A stretch of 64,000 nt of DNA from a virus, in IMG/VR virus record IMGVR_UViG_3300017598_000441, positions 1 through 64,000 of that record. One strand, 5' to 3'. Below, piece after piece: positions 8,107 through 17,196 of this stretch. Under the pieces are notes generated by a model that saw only the letters and a list, made by a program, of their open reading frames with translations, had not been told where the DNA came from and made no database searches. Position 1 is the stretch's first letter, and each line of letters begins with the position of its first letter. Both the position numbers and the translations under genes were made by a program.

Positions 8107-9177
8107 ATGGCAGATATTACATTATTTTCGATAGGAGGGGTACAAGGTACTATTACAGTGAACGATATTGCTGTAGAGTTGCCTTATGGTACTATTTCAG
8201 ATATTACCGAAGCCATTGCAGAATTTGCAGGAAATTTTTCTACTATAACGGTAGGTGCAATCCCACAGATTACAGGAGTAACTGTAAATGATTTCACAAA
8301 CCCTGTAGATTATATAGTTTCGGACGATGGAATAAATTTTGTAACTTATACTGTAACTGTTACAATATTGCCGAATACCGAGAATGATATAATCACTTTT
8401 GAACTGCCTGTACTGGAAGCGAAAGGGATAGTAAATCTGGCAAATAATACGGTGGAACTGCAAGTTACCGAAGGCGTAGATTTATCTGCTGTAGAGGTAG
8501 CTTTTGAGGTTTCAGATAATGCCACTTCTAGTTTTGCAACAGGTTCTATACAAGATATAACTAACAGTTTACCGTTTACCGTAACTTCTGAAAGTGGGGA
8601 TGCAGCTAACTACTTGATAACTGCTTTAACTGCACCAGACCACGCAGACAGTAGTTATACAGTATATAAAATGGTATTACTAAGACTACCTTTTTTAGAG
8701 GATACTGCAGGAAATATGGGTATGCTAAGTCAGATAACTTTGGAGGTTATGTATGAACTAGAGCCCTGTTTTCAGATAGGTGCAACAGTAGAACCTTATG
8801 ATATTAATAGAGTGGGGAAGGAAGTTTATTACGATGTATATAAACGTAGTATAATTGCCGACATTGTAAGTATTGCAATACTAACCCAACAGGCTTTAAT
8901 AACAGTAGCAGGAAGTAAGCAGACAGAAGAACATATTGAACCTACTACTAAATTTGTGAAAGAAGGTGTGGCAGGTTCAGTAGAGGTAGTATTCGAGCAA
9001 CTTTCTATCAAAGATTCAGCGGTACTTGCATTAGATGCAAAGTCTCTAATAAACAAACTCCAAGAAGATGCACACAGAAAAATGCAAAAACTGGGATGCA
9101 GTTATTATATTGAGGAGTGTGAAGATGATAAGTATGTAGGATTTATAGCAAGTGGGAGGGCGTTATGGCATCACTAA
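8107..9177 (+). CDS. Head-tail region protein with two Ig-like DUF5018 repeats
   Basis: 356 residues. The first ~185 residues carry two Ig-like repeats. The first matches the DUF5018 pattern closely: GGVQGTITVNDIAVELPYGT, then ITGVTVNDFTNPVDYIVSDDGINFVTYTVTV. The second is more divergent (about 110-185). The remaining ~170 residues (from YTVYKMVLLRLPFLED) are a different, mixed alpha/beta domain. Its position between capsid and tail-completion genes suggests a connector or adaptor. DUF5018 is an extracellular adhesion-type domain in Bacteroidetes; on a virion it could be an exposed sugar-binding decoration. The connector role is inferred from gene order only. Confidence 0.6.
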   Translation: MADITLFSIGGVQGTITVNDIAVELPYGTISDITEAIAEFAGNFSTITVGAIPQITGVTVNDFTNPVDYIVSDDGINFVTYTVTVTILPNTENDIITFELPVLEAKGIVNLANNTVELQVTEGVDLSAVEVAFEVSDNATSSFATGSIQDITNSLPFTVTSESGDAANYLITALTAPDHADSSYTVYKMVLLRLPFLEDTAGNMGMLSQITLEVMYELEPCFQIGATVEPYDINRVGKEVYYDVYKRSIIADIVSIAILTQQALITVAGSKQTEEHIEPTTKFVKEGVAGSVEVVFEQLSIKDSAVLALDAKSLINKLQEDAHRKMQKLGCSYYIEECEDDKYVGFIASGRALWHH

Positions 9178-9608
9178 TATCAGAGGTAGAAAAGGAGGAG
9201 ATTAGAGCTGTATTAAGAGATGTTACAGATACGTTTTTTGTAACTCCTGTAATTTATTATTTGGCAGAAACCAAACTAGCCAGATTTCAAGAGGACGATA
9301 ATTTTGCAGAGTATGTGGAGCACACCCTATCCGCATTAGTTGAATATAAAGAATCGGAGGGTGTTAAATTCTCTATGCAAGGGGCTATAGATAAATCTGT
9401 TGTCAAGGTAACTTTAAATGTGGAGGATTTGATAGATTTAGGGTTGTATGAAAATACTAACCATACTGTACCTTTTAAGGCTGAGAAAGATTACATGAAA
9501 ATAAATAATCTAAGATATAAGGTAAAACACATAAACTTTGATGGACCACTGGATAGACAGAATATACTTGTAATCATACAGGGGGAACAAGTAATAGGAG
9601 TCTCCTAG
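9165..9608 (+). CDS. Putative head-closure/neck protein
   Basis: 147 residues, overlapping the previous gene by 13 bases. A helical N-terminus is followed by a beta-rich half (NHTVPFKAEKDYMKINNLRYKVKHINFDGPLDRQNILVIIQGEQV) that resembles head-closure (stopper) or neck proteins, where a small beta barrel binds the connector ring. The order connector, this gene, tail-completion, tail-terminator matches other contractile phages. Family not firmly recognised. Confidence 0.5.
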   Translation: MASLISEVEKEEIRAVLRDVTDTFFVTPVIYYLAETKLARFQEDDNFAEYVEHTLSALVEYKESEGVKFSMQGAIDKSVVKVTLNVEDLIDLGLYENTNHTVPFKAEKDYMKINNLRYKVKHINFDGPLDRQNILVIIQGEQVIGVS

Positions 9609-9624
9609 CTTATAGGAGTGTATT

Positions 9625-10104
9625 ATGGAATTTAAAAAGGTAGGGGACTGGAAAAGAGTTGAAAGGCTGATAGGCAGGATAGATAATGAGATGAGGAAGG
9701 CTCAAATGCTAAGTCTCAAAAGATTTGGGTTAAAAGCAGAGGCTATAGCAAAAACTCATATAAGCAGACAGGATTTAAACTGGCAAGAATTAACTCCAGA
9801 GTATTTGGAGAAGAAAGTACGAGAAGGAAAAAGTGAAAATATTCTAGTAGCAACAAGTAGCTATTTCCAGTCTATAACTACTTATGTACTTGTAGATACA
9901 GTATATTCTGGAGTTACTAGAAAAGCTATAAATAAAGATGGTAAAATAATTGCAGATATAGCAAAAGTCCATGAGTACGGCTCCAAATCGGGAGGGATAC
10001 CTGCAAGGCCTTTATGGAAGCCTACTTTGCAAGAGGTAATGCTATGGCACGCAAAGGTGAATACTCCAGAAATGTATTTTATGAAAGCTATTAAAAAGTA
10101 CTGA
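9625..10104 (+). CDS. Tail completion / virion morphogenesis protein (gpG/gp10-like)
   Basis: 159 residues. The C-terminal half carries the hallmark of HK97 gp10/Mu gpG-type morphogenesis proteins: a helical start with AEAIAKTHI, then VHEYGSKSGGIPARPLWKPT, where 'EYG...IPARPFL' is the family signature. Members act at the head-tail joint during tail completion. The stop overlaps the next start (ATGA at 10103-10106), so the two are translationally coupled. Confidence 0.75.
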   Translation: MEFKKVGDWKRVERLIGRIDNEMRKAQMLSLKRFGLKAEAIAKTHISRQDLNWQELTPEYLEKKVREGKSENILVATSSYFQSITTYVLVDTVYSGVTRKAINKDGKIIADIAKVHEYGSKSGGIPARPLWKPTLQEVMLWHAKVNTPEMYFMKAIKKY

Positions 10105-10775
10105 TGAAATTACAAGAGATAGATAGGTCAATATTTGAAAAGTTGCGTAAGGTATTGGTAGAAGCAGGATTACTCCCAGATATTACCTTATATGCCACCC
10201 CAGAGGAGTATAATGCAGCTAAAGATATACTTAGGGAGACCCTACCAGATAAACAACTTATAGAGATAGTGAGTATAGGAAGTTCCTACGACAGGGGGGA
10301 TAAGACCTCCGCAAAGATTATAATTGACAGGAAAAGGGAATCAGATGGGAGTATAGGGGCTTTTGGGGTAACAGAGTACGAGGCATATACAGAGTCTGGA
10401 GAGGATAAATTTAGAAAAGTGAAATACCCCTACTCAACAAAAGACGTGTATTATGAGATAAGGTTTATTTGTCAATCTACAGTAAAGGAAAGAATACTAT
10501 TCGGTCTTTTCAACAAATCTTTAGGAAATATGCTGTTGCATCAAGGTCTAAATGAATTTGCACAGAACACCGAAGATTGTTTTCTACTAAAAAGGGACAC
10601 TTTAGTAAATACAAGTGCTGTAGATAACGTAATAGAGTGGATGTATGGATATACTGCCAAAGATGTATGGGTAGAAGATAAATCTGTGTTACTTGAAGGT
10701 ATAGTCCCACTTAACACATTTGAGTTTGATTTAAAACCTTTAACGGAGACAGAATTTAATACTCAGTTTCCTTAG
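10104..10775 (+). CDS. Putative tail terminator
   Basis: 223 residues. It follows gpG-like and precedes the sheath gene, the usual place of the tail terminator that caps the tube and sheath and joins them to the head. The sequence shows an alpha-beta layout (an N-terminal helix, strands around VKYPYSTKDVYYEIRFICQS, then a long helix SLGNMLLHQGLNEFAQ) compatible with that family, but I see no diagnostic motif. Confidence 0.5.
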   Translation: MKLQEIDRSIFEKLRKVLVEAGLLPDITLYATPEEYNAAKDILRETLPDKQLIEIVSIGSSYDRGDKTSAKIIIDRKRESDGSIGAFGVTEYEAYTESGEDKFRKVKYPYSTKDVYYEIRFICQSTVKERILFGLFNKSLGNMLLHQGLNEFAQNTEDCFLLKRDTLVNTSAVDNVIEWMYGYTAKDVWVEDKSVLLEGIVPLNTFEFDLKPLTETEFNTQFP

Positions 10776-10782
10776 AATTATT

Positions 10783-10813
10783 TTTGTTTTAGAAGTAAAA
10801 AGTATTATTTTTG
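10783..10813 (+). promoter_or_regulatory. Late promoter for sheath and tube
   Basis: TTTG at 10783-10786, 19-base spacer, TATTTTTG at 10806-10813; no palindromic -33 region. Placed directly before the sheath gene. Confidence 0.65.
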
Positions 10814-10830
10814 TTAAAAATTGAAAAATT

Positions 10831-12399
10831 ATGGAATATCAAGGTAGAGCCAGAGTAGAAGTAAACATAGATGATAAATCTGTACTCCTTCAAGGGGGTA
10901 AACTAGGTAAAGCCGCCGTGCTTATCGAAGCAGAGAGAGGTGAGTTTAGTAAGCCTAGAACTGTACGAACTTGGGCAGAGTATAAAAAATATTATGGAGG
11001 ACTAGGGAAAGACTGGAAAACTCCAAACGCAACTTTATCTCCATACTTGGTAAAGAGAGCTTTAGAAGCAGGGGCAACTTTAGAAGTATCCAGAGTTGAA
11101 CACTATACCGATATAGCAGATACTGCTACTGGTACAAGTGTAAAACCTACAGCAACTATAGCAGCAGTAGAATTTACTGGAGCCACAGCAGGAGATTATT
11201 CTATTGAGGTATCTGTAGTAGCAGCTGCAAATGGGGTAGCAGATGAGTATGATATTACCGCCAAACTTGCAGGCTATCCAGAGTTGGATTCAGCCTTACA
11301 AATATCAAATGTGCCAGAAGTGGTAGATGCTACTGTAGCTGCAAACTTCTTGGCAGTAATGAAATATGTAGAAATAGGTACAGGTACAATAAACTTAGCT
11401 ACAGTACCAGTTTCAGCACCTCTTATAGGAGGTTCGTATGATAGTGGTAACTTAGTAGATGATGATTTTGTAGGAAGTGCCACAGCAGCTACAGGAATCC
11501 ACGCTTTCGACCCAGTACGTGATATATGGAGAATAGCTATCCCTCACAAATCTGTTCCAGTTATTGATATTGCTTTAGCAGACTATGCTAAAATGAGACA
11601 AGACCTACGTGCTATTTTAAGAACACCCACAGGGATAAATGGTGCAGGTGCAATAGATTATAGAAATGGTACAGGTATCTACTCACATACTGCTATTGAT
11701 ACACATTTTGCCTCTATGTTTACAGGAGGTCTCCAGATAAAAAATGCAGTAACAGGTGTTGTTGAAGATATTCCAGAAACGGCAGATATTTTAGGTTTAA
11801 AGGCTTTTAGAGACAACAAAAACAATTTTGAGTATAAGCCTTGGTTTGCATCAGCAGGACCAAAATACCCAATATTAAATGCCGTAGGTGTAGCTTATGA
11901 GTTCTCAACTCCCGCAAGAGCGTTGGAGTATGACGATGTAGCTAATGTGGGTATTAATACAGTTATCAATGACCCAGATTTCGGGATTGTACCAAATGAT
12001 AACAATACTCTACAGGTTAAGGATACCTTACTGAGCCACGAGAATGTATCGGAGCTTATGGTATATATGTTGAGAAACATTAAAATACTTGCAAAGAGCG
12101 AACAATTCAACCCGAATGATATTGATACTTGGAAAGCTATCCACAGAAAGATAACTCCATTTTTAGATGGATTAGTTACAGGGAGAGCAATATGGGAAGG
12201 GTATTTATACCAAGGAGACCAAGACATTGATTTTATCGAAGATGCTGTAGTAAATACTCCAGAGGGAATAGATGCAGGTGGATATACTGCGAACATCTAT
12301 GTAAAACCTAAGGTTGCACTTAAATACATAGGAATAAACATCGTAGTTACAAACTCTGGTGTGAACTTAACAGAACTTGCTGAACAGCTTGTATCTTAA
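10831..12399 (+). CDS. Contractile tail sheath protein
   Basis: 522 residues. The N-terminus (RARVEVNIDDKSVLLQGGKLGKAAVLIEAERGEFSKPRTVRTWAEYKKYYGG) and the C-terminal part (ILAKSEQFNPNDIDTWKAIHRKITPFLDGLVTGRAIWEGYLYQGDQD...NIYVKPKVALKYIGINIVVTNSGVNL) match the tail sheath family, including the conserved C-terminal domain that polymerises around the tube. A variable, Ala/Thr-rich beta domain (about 95-230) is the outer protrusion domain found in many sheaths. It has its own promoter and is followed by the tube gene. Confidence 0.9.
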   Translation: MEYQGRARVEVNIDDKSVLLQGGKLGKAAVLIEAERGEFSKPRTVRTWAEYKKYYGGLGKDWKTPNATLSPYLVKRALEAGATLEVSRVEHYTDIADTATGTSVKPTATIAAVEFTGATAGDYSIEVSVVAAANGVADEYDITAKLAGYPELDSALQISNVPEVVDATVAANFLAVMKYVEIGTGTINLATVPVSAPLIGGSYDSGNLVDDDFVGSATAATGIHAFDPVRDIWRIAIPHKSVPVIDIALADYAKMRQDLRAILRTPTGINGAGAIDYRNGTGIYSHTAIDTHFASMFTGGLQIKNAVTGVVEDIPETADILGLKAFRDNKNNFEYKPWFASAGPKYPILNAVGVAYEFSTPARALEYDDVANVGINTVINDPDFGIVPNDNNTLQVKDTLLSHENVSELMVYMLRNIKILAKSEQFNPNDIDTWKAIHRKITPFLDGLVTGRAIWEGYLYQGDQDIDFIEDAVVNTPEGIDAGGYTANIYVKPKVALKYIGINIVVTNSGVNLTELAEQLVS

Positions 12400-12423
12400 T
12401 ACTAACTTTAAAATTTATACAAA

Positions 12424-12861
12424 ATGGCAGGATTTGCAAACCCAATAAGAGCATACCGATTTAGAGTAGAGATAGCGGGAAAAGACCAGTGGGCAATTCA
12501 AGAGGTAGAACCACCAGAGGTAGGTTTATCTGTTATTGCACATGGAGGAGGAGACCGAGACATCAAAACAGCCTCTAAGAAAACAATAGGAAACGCAACT
12601 TTGAAATATCTAAAAGGACTGGAAGACAAAGAACTTTTCGGCACTTTATGGATAGAACAATGTTTGAAAGGCTTACCCTCAGCCTACAAAAGGAATATTG
12701 TAGTAAAAGAATTAGCCAATGATGGAATAACTACTATCAATACGCAAGTATGGGTAGGATGTTTTCCAGTAAGAAAGCAAAGAAATACTCACAATAGACT
12801 TGCGGATGAAAACGTGATAGAAGAACTTGAACTTAGCGTTGATGAGGTAATAGAATACTAA
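12424..12861 (+). CDS. Tail tube protein
   Basis: 145 residues, the standard size of a T4 gp19-like or Pvc1-like tube protein. The start MAGFANPIRAYRFRVEIAGKDQWAIQEVEPPEVGLSVIAHGGGDRDIKTASKKTIGNATLKYLKG follows the family pattern (an N-terminal strand, 'q.v..P...v.v...ggg....k..gk...g..tl'). It forms the inner tail tube, sits right after the sheath gene and is surely co-expressed with it. Confidence 0.9.
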   Translation: MAGFANPIRAYRFRVEIAGKDQWAIQEVEPPEVGLSVIAHGGGDRDIKTASKKTIGNATLKYLKGLEDKELFGTLWIEQCLKGLPSAYKRNIVVKELANDGITTINTQVWVGCFPVRKQRNTHNRLADENVIEELELSVDEVIEY

Positions 12862-12878
12862 ATTATTAAAGAGATACC

Positions 12879-15554
12879 ATGAAGGATATTTTCAATTACT
12901 TGATAAAAGGAGTTTCCGATATTTTAAAATTAGGAAAAGACGGAGGTTTTCTAAAGTGGGTTTCTGGAAAATTTACATTTACAACCTCAGACGGAAGTAC
13001 TCTAGCACCTATAAAACTAGGTGCTAGTACTAAGGTAGATGAAGCAGTTACCAGAGAAGAACTCAATAAAAAGGGTTCTATCTCTGTTTATGGGCTATTC
13101 GATGGAGCTACCCCACCTGTTCCGTCTTCTGGGATATTATACTACTGCGATAAATCTGGACTAAGTTTTACGGAGGGTAATATTTATATAGGTAGAGATA
13201 CTGACTATGTAATATGGACACCCCTAAATGGGCAGTCTATCACATTTGCAGAGGAACTTACCCTAACAAATTCTATCCAAAAGAGTGGGGAGCTTACTAT
13301 GTACCCTTACTTGATTTACATATTTGATTCAAATGATGGCAAGTATTACGAGAGTGCATCCCTAAAATTAGGAGTATCTAGTGCAGATACTACTGCAGAT
13401 TTCTTAGAGAATAAACTAGAAAACTACTCTGGAATAGTTTTAGAGAAGGTTAATGCTGCAGGTAACGAAAAACTGAAAGCTAGACTTATAGACAGCTACC
13501 TAACCCAAGCTAGTACAGGACTGCACACAGGAGCAGAATTAACTGTAGGAGGTACAGCAGGTACATTTAGTATATCCTCGGGAAAAGGTTTCTGGATAGA
13601 TGCGAATACGGACTTTGCATTAATTAAAGATAACTTGCAAGAGGTTATCATAGAAGAGGACTTAGACATAGCTATAACCAACTTAGGCACACATAACACG
13701 ACTTATGTTATGGTAAGTAAGACTGGAGTAACTATTCAAATTACAACCTACCCTACCCCTAACCAAAGGAGAGATAATATTTTCTTAGGTGCAGTATTCC
13801 ATGCAGATAATACAAACGTAGATAAGGTAACAAACCTACCCAACGTAGCTGTAGATAATACAGCACAGGTGGGGGATATTATGCAAGCATTAGGCGTATT
13901 TAATCTACAAGGTAATGTAGTGAAACCTAACGGAGCAAATCTGAGCTTGAATAAAACATCTGGGGAGGTCTTTAGCCAAGGCGTAAATTTCCACACGGAT
14001 AACACTAAACCAAACAGCGTAGAAACCCCCGAAGATTTAGGATTTACATTTAGGTACATAAACTTAGATGGTACTGTAGGCTCAGATGTAACAGTATTAG
14101 ACCCTACTACTTGGGATGATGGAGGAACAACTACTGCAATAGTAGGAACTGCAAAAACCACAGTGGTTAGAGTATTTCTGTTACCAGATAATTCAATAAG
14201 AGTTCAGAGAGGTCAAAAGATATACGACAACAGGACAGATGCCTTGATTGAGATTAATAATGGAGATTTTGTAACCGCCCCAGTCCTACAGAATAACGCA
14301 GTATTATTATGCTCTATAGTGTTAAGGTCTGGAGCAACAGATTTAACTCAAACCTCAGATGCCTTATTCTTAAAAGCATCTAAACTAGGTGAGCTAAATG
14401 GTGTAGATTCCAATGTTTCGGAACCTGTAAGAACAGATTTCCAGAGAATAACATCTGGACAGGAGTTAGATGATTTTTTCCCGAATGTTTCTGGAGTTAT
14501 AACACTCACAAAAAACGTGGAAATAGAAGGTACAATAACCACACCACACCAAGTAGATATAAATGGTTTTTATTACATAGGAAAACAAGCTTTTACAGAC
14601 ATTCATAACTACTCGGGAACTTCTGATGCTTTTATTGGAGGTAATGGAGGAACAGTAAAGCTTCTTACCTTAGTGGCCGCAGGAGTAGGTGCAAAACTCT
14701 TCAATTTAGATGATACAGCCAATAACAAGAATTTTGTACTTAGGGAGGTTATTCTGGCAAACAACACGGATATAGGCAAACTAAAAGGATTTTATTTAGT
14801 AGCACTAGATATAATAAATTGCCAAAATAATACAGAAGGTATTGAATACGAAGATATTGAACACCTATACGCCCAGAACATTTTTTGGAGTTCTACCAAT
14901 ACTGGAACTTTAGAGACTTACACAGGGGATTTTGAGGTAATTCAGAATATAGGGGGTCAGTATGATGTAAGTTCTGGAGTTACTGGGGTGGACGTTACTG
15001 GGATTACTTCCATAGACTCTGGCGAGATATTAAGTTCTCCGTTCCTAGGAGATGGTACTTATACAGTAGGGACGTTTGAGGTAGAATGGCTAGTTAATTG
15101 TGGTGGTATAAAATTACAAGGAGACCAATTCTCAAAAGCTTATTTATCCTATGCAAACGGCACTACAAATACCAACCTTACAGTAAATGTATGGGAATAC
15201 TTTGAAATGCCTACAGCGACCTTAGACTCCCAGACATCACATAGATTTGGGCAGCTAACCTTATTTCCAGATACTTTAGTCTATCTAGGCAAACATACTA
15301 TAAGTAAAGGTATAGTAATGACTACAGGATTAAGAAAGTTAGGAGGTGGTACAAATACCTACCAGATGCGTATAGTCAAAAACGGTCTAGCAGTAGGTGC
15401 AGAAAAGCAGTTTGAGTTAGGAAATACTGATGGCTCAATTACGCTGACTTCTGTTATAGAGTTTGAGACAGACGACCAGATATGGTTAGAGATTAGGAAC
15501 ATAACAGACAATGACGATGTAAGACTACTAAGTTGTAACATATCCGTAATATAA
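12879..15554 (+). CDS. Large fibre-like virion protein with C-terminal jelly-roll-like domain
   Basis: 891 residues, rich in Thr/Asn/Gly and beta repeats, with no catalytic motif seen. The N-terminal ~70 residues (FTFTTSDGSTLAPIKLGASTKVDEAVTREELNKKGS) resemble fibre attachment segments. A region around 540-680 reads like irregular beta-solenoid turns. The last ~160 residues (GTFEVEWLVNCGG...LSYANGTTNTNLTVNVWEYFE...RLGGGTNTYQMRIVKNG...IEFETDDQIWLEIRN) have the look of a C1q/TNF-like jelly roll, common in receptor-binding tips. Its place between the tube and tail-chaperone genes is unusual for a fibre. Host-surface binding is my inference. Confidence 0.6.
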   Translation: MKDIFNYLIKGVSDILKLGKDGGFLKWVSGKFTFTTSDGSTLAPIKLGASTKVDEAVTREELNKKGSISVYGLFDGATPPVPSSGILYYCDKSGLSFTEGNIYIGRDTDYVIWTPLNGQSITFAEELTLTNSIQKSGELTMYPYLIYIFDSNDGKYYESASLKLGVSSADTTADFLENKLENYSGIVLEKVNAAGNEKLKARLIDSYLTQASTGLHTGAELTVGGTAGTFSISSGKGFWIDANTDFALIKDNLQEVIIEEDLDIAITNLGTHNTTYVMVSKTGVTIQITTYPTPNQRRDNIFLGAVFHADNTNVDKVTNLPNVAVDNTAQVGDIMQALGVFNLQGNVVKPNGANLSLNKTSGEVFSQGVNFHTDNTKPNSVETPEDLGFTFRYINLDGTVGSDVTVLDPTTWDDGGTTTAIVGTAKTTVVRVFLLPDNSIRVQRGQKIYDNRTDALIEINNGDFVTAPVLQNNAVLLCSIVLRSGATDLTQTSDALFLKASKLGELNGVDSNVSEPVRTDFQRITSGQELDDFFPNVSGVITLTKNVEIEGTITTPHQVDINGFYYIGKQAFTDIHNYSGTSDAFIGGNGGTVKLLTLVAAGVGAKLFNLDDTANNKNFVLREVILANNTDIGKLKGFYLVALDIINCQNNTEGIEYEDIEHLYAQNIFWSSTNTGTLETYTGDFEVIQNIGGQYDVSSGVTGVDVTGITSIDSGEILSSPFLGDGTYTVGTFEVEWLVNCGGIKLQGDQFSKAYLSYANGTTNTNLTVNVWEYFEMPTATLDSQTSHRFGQLTLFPDTLVYLGKHTISKGIVMTTGLRKLGGGTNTYQMRIVKNGLAVGAEKQFELGNTDGSITLTSVIEFETDDQIWLEIRNITDNDDVRLLSCNISVI

Positions 15555-15561
15555 TATAGCG

Positions 15562-16107
15562 ATGAAACTACAGATAAAAAATAGTTCGATTGTATCAGAT
15601 AAAGATACTTTAAACAATGTTGAAAACCCTACTCACGGAGATACTTATTTTGTAACCTCCGAAGGTGTAGTTTATTCGTACTACAATACCCAAAAAAACG
15701 CACAGGAAGGAGTTTGGGTCAGAGATAAGGATGCGATAATATATGAAAAGGTAAGTGTTATTTCTGCAGAAAATACAGAAGTTACCCAATACTATCCAAA
15801 TGTTTCCTTGGATATAAAAGAGGAAATAAAGCGGGTATACAATCAATATGCTTTAGATGGGAAAGATTATGATGCAGAGATAAGAGCAGACTTTGTGTAT
15901 TTATATAAAACTGGGGTACTTACTGCAATAGAAGTTTTTGCTATAGAGGAAAAACTAAAGGAGACTAGAACCCAAGTAGGAAATGGTGACTGGATGACAG
16001 CCACCAACACTATAGAGTCCGTGACAGTAGGAGATGGACTATCACAAGATATGTATGATAGTATTAAAAGCTACATACAAAACTATGTTAGCGAAAATTA
16101 CACATAG
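15562..16107 (+). CDS. Hypothetical companion of the fibre-like protein
   Basis: 181 residues, starting 7 bases after the fibre-like gene and ending at a terminator, so it belongs to the sheath-tube-fibre transcript. An N-terminal beta part (HGDTYFVTSEGVVYSYYNTQKNAQEGVWVRDKDAIIYEKVSVISAE) recalls short carbohydrate- or fibre-attachment modules. The C-terminal half is helical. It may be a fibre chaperone or a minor tail component; neither can be shown. Confidence 0.5.
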   Translation: MKLQIKNSSIVSDKDTLNNVENPTHGDTYFVTSEGVVYSYYNTQKNAQEGVWVRDKDAIIYEKVSVISAENTEVTQYYPNVSLDIKEEIKRVYNQYALDGKDYDAEIRADFVYLYKTGVLTAIEVFAIEEKLKETRTQVGNGDWMTATNTIESVTVGDGLSQDMYDSIKSYIQNYVSENYT

Positions 16108-16131
16108 GTTAAAAATCTTTTTTCTTTTGTC

Positions 16132-16170
16132 AAAAGAGGGTTGTTCTTTATATGTTCAACTCTCTTTTCT
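16132..16170 (+). terminator. Rho-independent terminator
   Basis: AAAAGAGGGTTG (16132-16143) pairs with CAACTCTCTTTT (16157-16168) with one G-T pair, ending in T-rich sequence. It closes the sheath operon. Confidence 0.8.
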
Positions 16171-16200
16171 TGTTATATACGCAAAAAATTACTACATTTG
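16169..16200 (+). promoter_or_regulatory. Late-type promoter for chaperone/tape-measure operon
   Basis: A clear TACATTTG at 16193-16200; the -33 element is weak (CTTG at 16169-16172, 20-base spacer) and touches the terminator. No palindromic -33 region. Confidence 0.55.
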
Positions 16201-16231
16201 TACTTTAAACACATAACTAAAGAAAAAAGAC

Positions 16232-17038
16232 ATGACAGAGAAAATCACATTGGCTTCTGGAGTACCCTGTACTGTAGGAGAGCTAACAGGTAAACATCAA
16301 AGGATACTTACCAGAAATGGAGGTGAAGATGTTGTTGGAAATTTAAGTGAAATACTACTTGATGTAATAAAGGAATTAGGTAGTATAAAAGTAGTATCTG
16401 AGGAGGATATAAAAAACCTACTAAACCCAGATAGAAAAAAAATCCTAATCACAGCTAGAGATTTAGCTGTAAGAGGTACAAAATATGCAGAATCATTCAC
16501 TTACGAATTTGAGTACAGCTCTAAAAAAACTGGGAAGAAGGAGACATATCCTTATGAAGTATCCCTAAAAGATGGATTCCCAGAAACTCCGATGCAAGAA
16601 GTGGTGGCAGGTGAACTAAAACCTGTAAAGTACAGAACCTACAAAGAGGTAAATGTAGCCAAAGTAGTGACAATAGTATTACCTAGGTCAAAGAAGGTGG
16701 TAGAATATACAATGTTAGATGGGTATGGTCAAGAACTTGCTGCAGGAACAAAAGAAGAGAACATGAGTACCCACACCCCTATTTTGATGAGAAACCCCAA
16801 GGAAATATTGACTACAGGTTCTGAGGAGGGTAAATCACAAAAAACTCCAATACTACTTGATAATAGAGGACTAGACAATTTGGGTTTAGTTGATATTGAG
16901 TTTCTGAGGGAGGATATTAAAAAGAGAGAGGGTAGAGTAGATACCGAGGTACAATTTAAACATCCAGAGCTAGATAAATTTGAAACTTTCGATGTGACAA
17001 CAAGTTTAGCTTTTTTCTTCCTCTCGGGTTCAATTTAG
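16232..17038 (+). CDS. Tail assembly chaperone, short (unshifted) product
   Basis: 268 residues, directly upstream of the tape measure, where tail assembly chaperones lie in nearly all long-tailed phages. The sequence begins TLASGVPCTVGELTGKHQRILTR, typical of the T4-type/Bacteroidetes chaperone family, and contains a beta-rich central region. The zero frame ends with ...TTSLAFFFLSGSI at a TAG (17036-17038). A slippery TTTTTTC near the end (17011-17017) allows a -1 shift into a longer product, as in lambda G/GT. The chaperone coats the tape measure during tube assembly and is not part of the mature tail in known cases. Confidence 0.8.
   Translation: MTEKITLASGVPCTVGELTGKHQRILTRNGGEDVVGNLSEILLDVIKELGSIKVVSEEDIKNLLNPDRKKILITARDLAVRGTKYAESFTYEFEYSSKKTGKKETYPYEVSLKDGFPETPMQEVVAGELKPVKYRTYKEVNVAKVVTIVLPRSKKVVEYTMLDGYGQELAAGTKEENMSTHTPILMRNPKEILTTGSEEGKSQKTPILLDNRGLDNLGLVDIEFLREDIKKREGRVDTEVQFKHPELDKFETFDVTTSLAFFFLSGSI
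17011..17017 (+). promoter_or_regulatory. -1 programmed ribosomal frameshift site
   Basis: The heptamer T-TTT-TTC lies in the right phase (zero-frame codons GCT TTT TTC), a canonical X-XXY-YYZ slippery sequence, 19 bases before the zero-frame stop. The -1 frame then stays open to 17196. Confidence 0.8.
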
Positions 17039-17196
17039 ATGCCGACTACTTCTATTTATCTTATGGAGGTTTAGGTTTGACACTCGCAGAGTTTGATGAA
17101 CTTTCCTATAGCAGAAGAGTAGGATTCATTGAAATGATGGAAAAAGCCAAACAGATTGAAAATAATACAATACAAGAAAATAACAAAACAAGGTAA
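17017..17196 (+). CDS. Tail assembly chaperone, frameshift extension
   Basis: Read in the -1 frame after the slippery site, this adds 59 residues, giving a 321-residue fusion. The joined sequence runs SLAFFLPLGFNLDADYFYLSYGGLGLTLAEFDELSYSRRVGFIEMMEKA, which looks like a tail chaperone C-terminus (a YG..L.EFD.L.Y..R pattern) far better than the unshifted end does. There is no good independent start: the ATG at 17039 is in another frame and stops after 11 codons. The stop (17194-17196) lies 6 bases before the tape measure ATG. Confidence 0.8.
   Translation, partial: LPLGFNLDADYFYLSYGGLGLTLAEFDELSYSRRVGFIEMMEKAKQIENNTIQENNKTR

Noticed and set aside
16034-16216. 60-codon forward ORF across the terminator after the fibre companion gene
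   Set aside because: It runs through the terminator and promoter and overlaps a better gene in another frame.
17039-17074. Independent start for the gene after the tail chaperone
   Set aside because: The ATG at 17039 is in a third frame and stops after 11 codons; the downstream coding frame joins only through the -1 shift.
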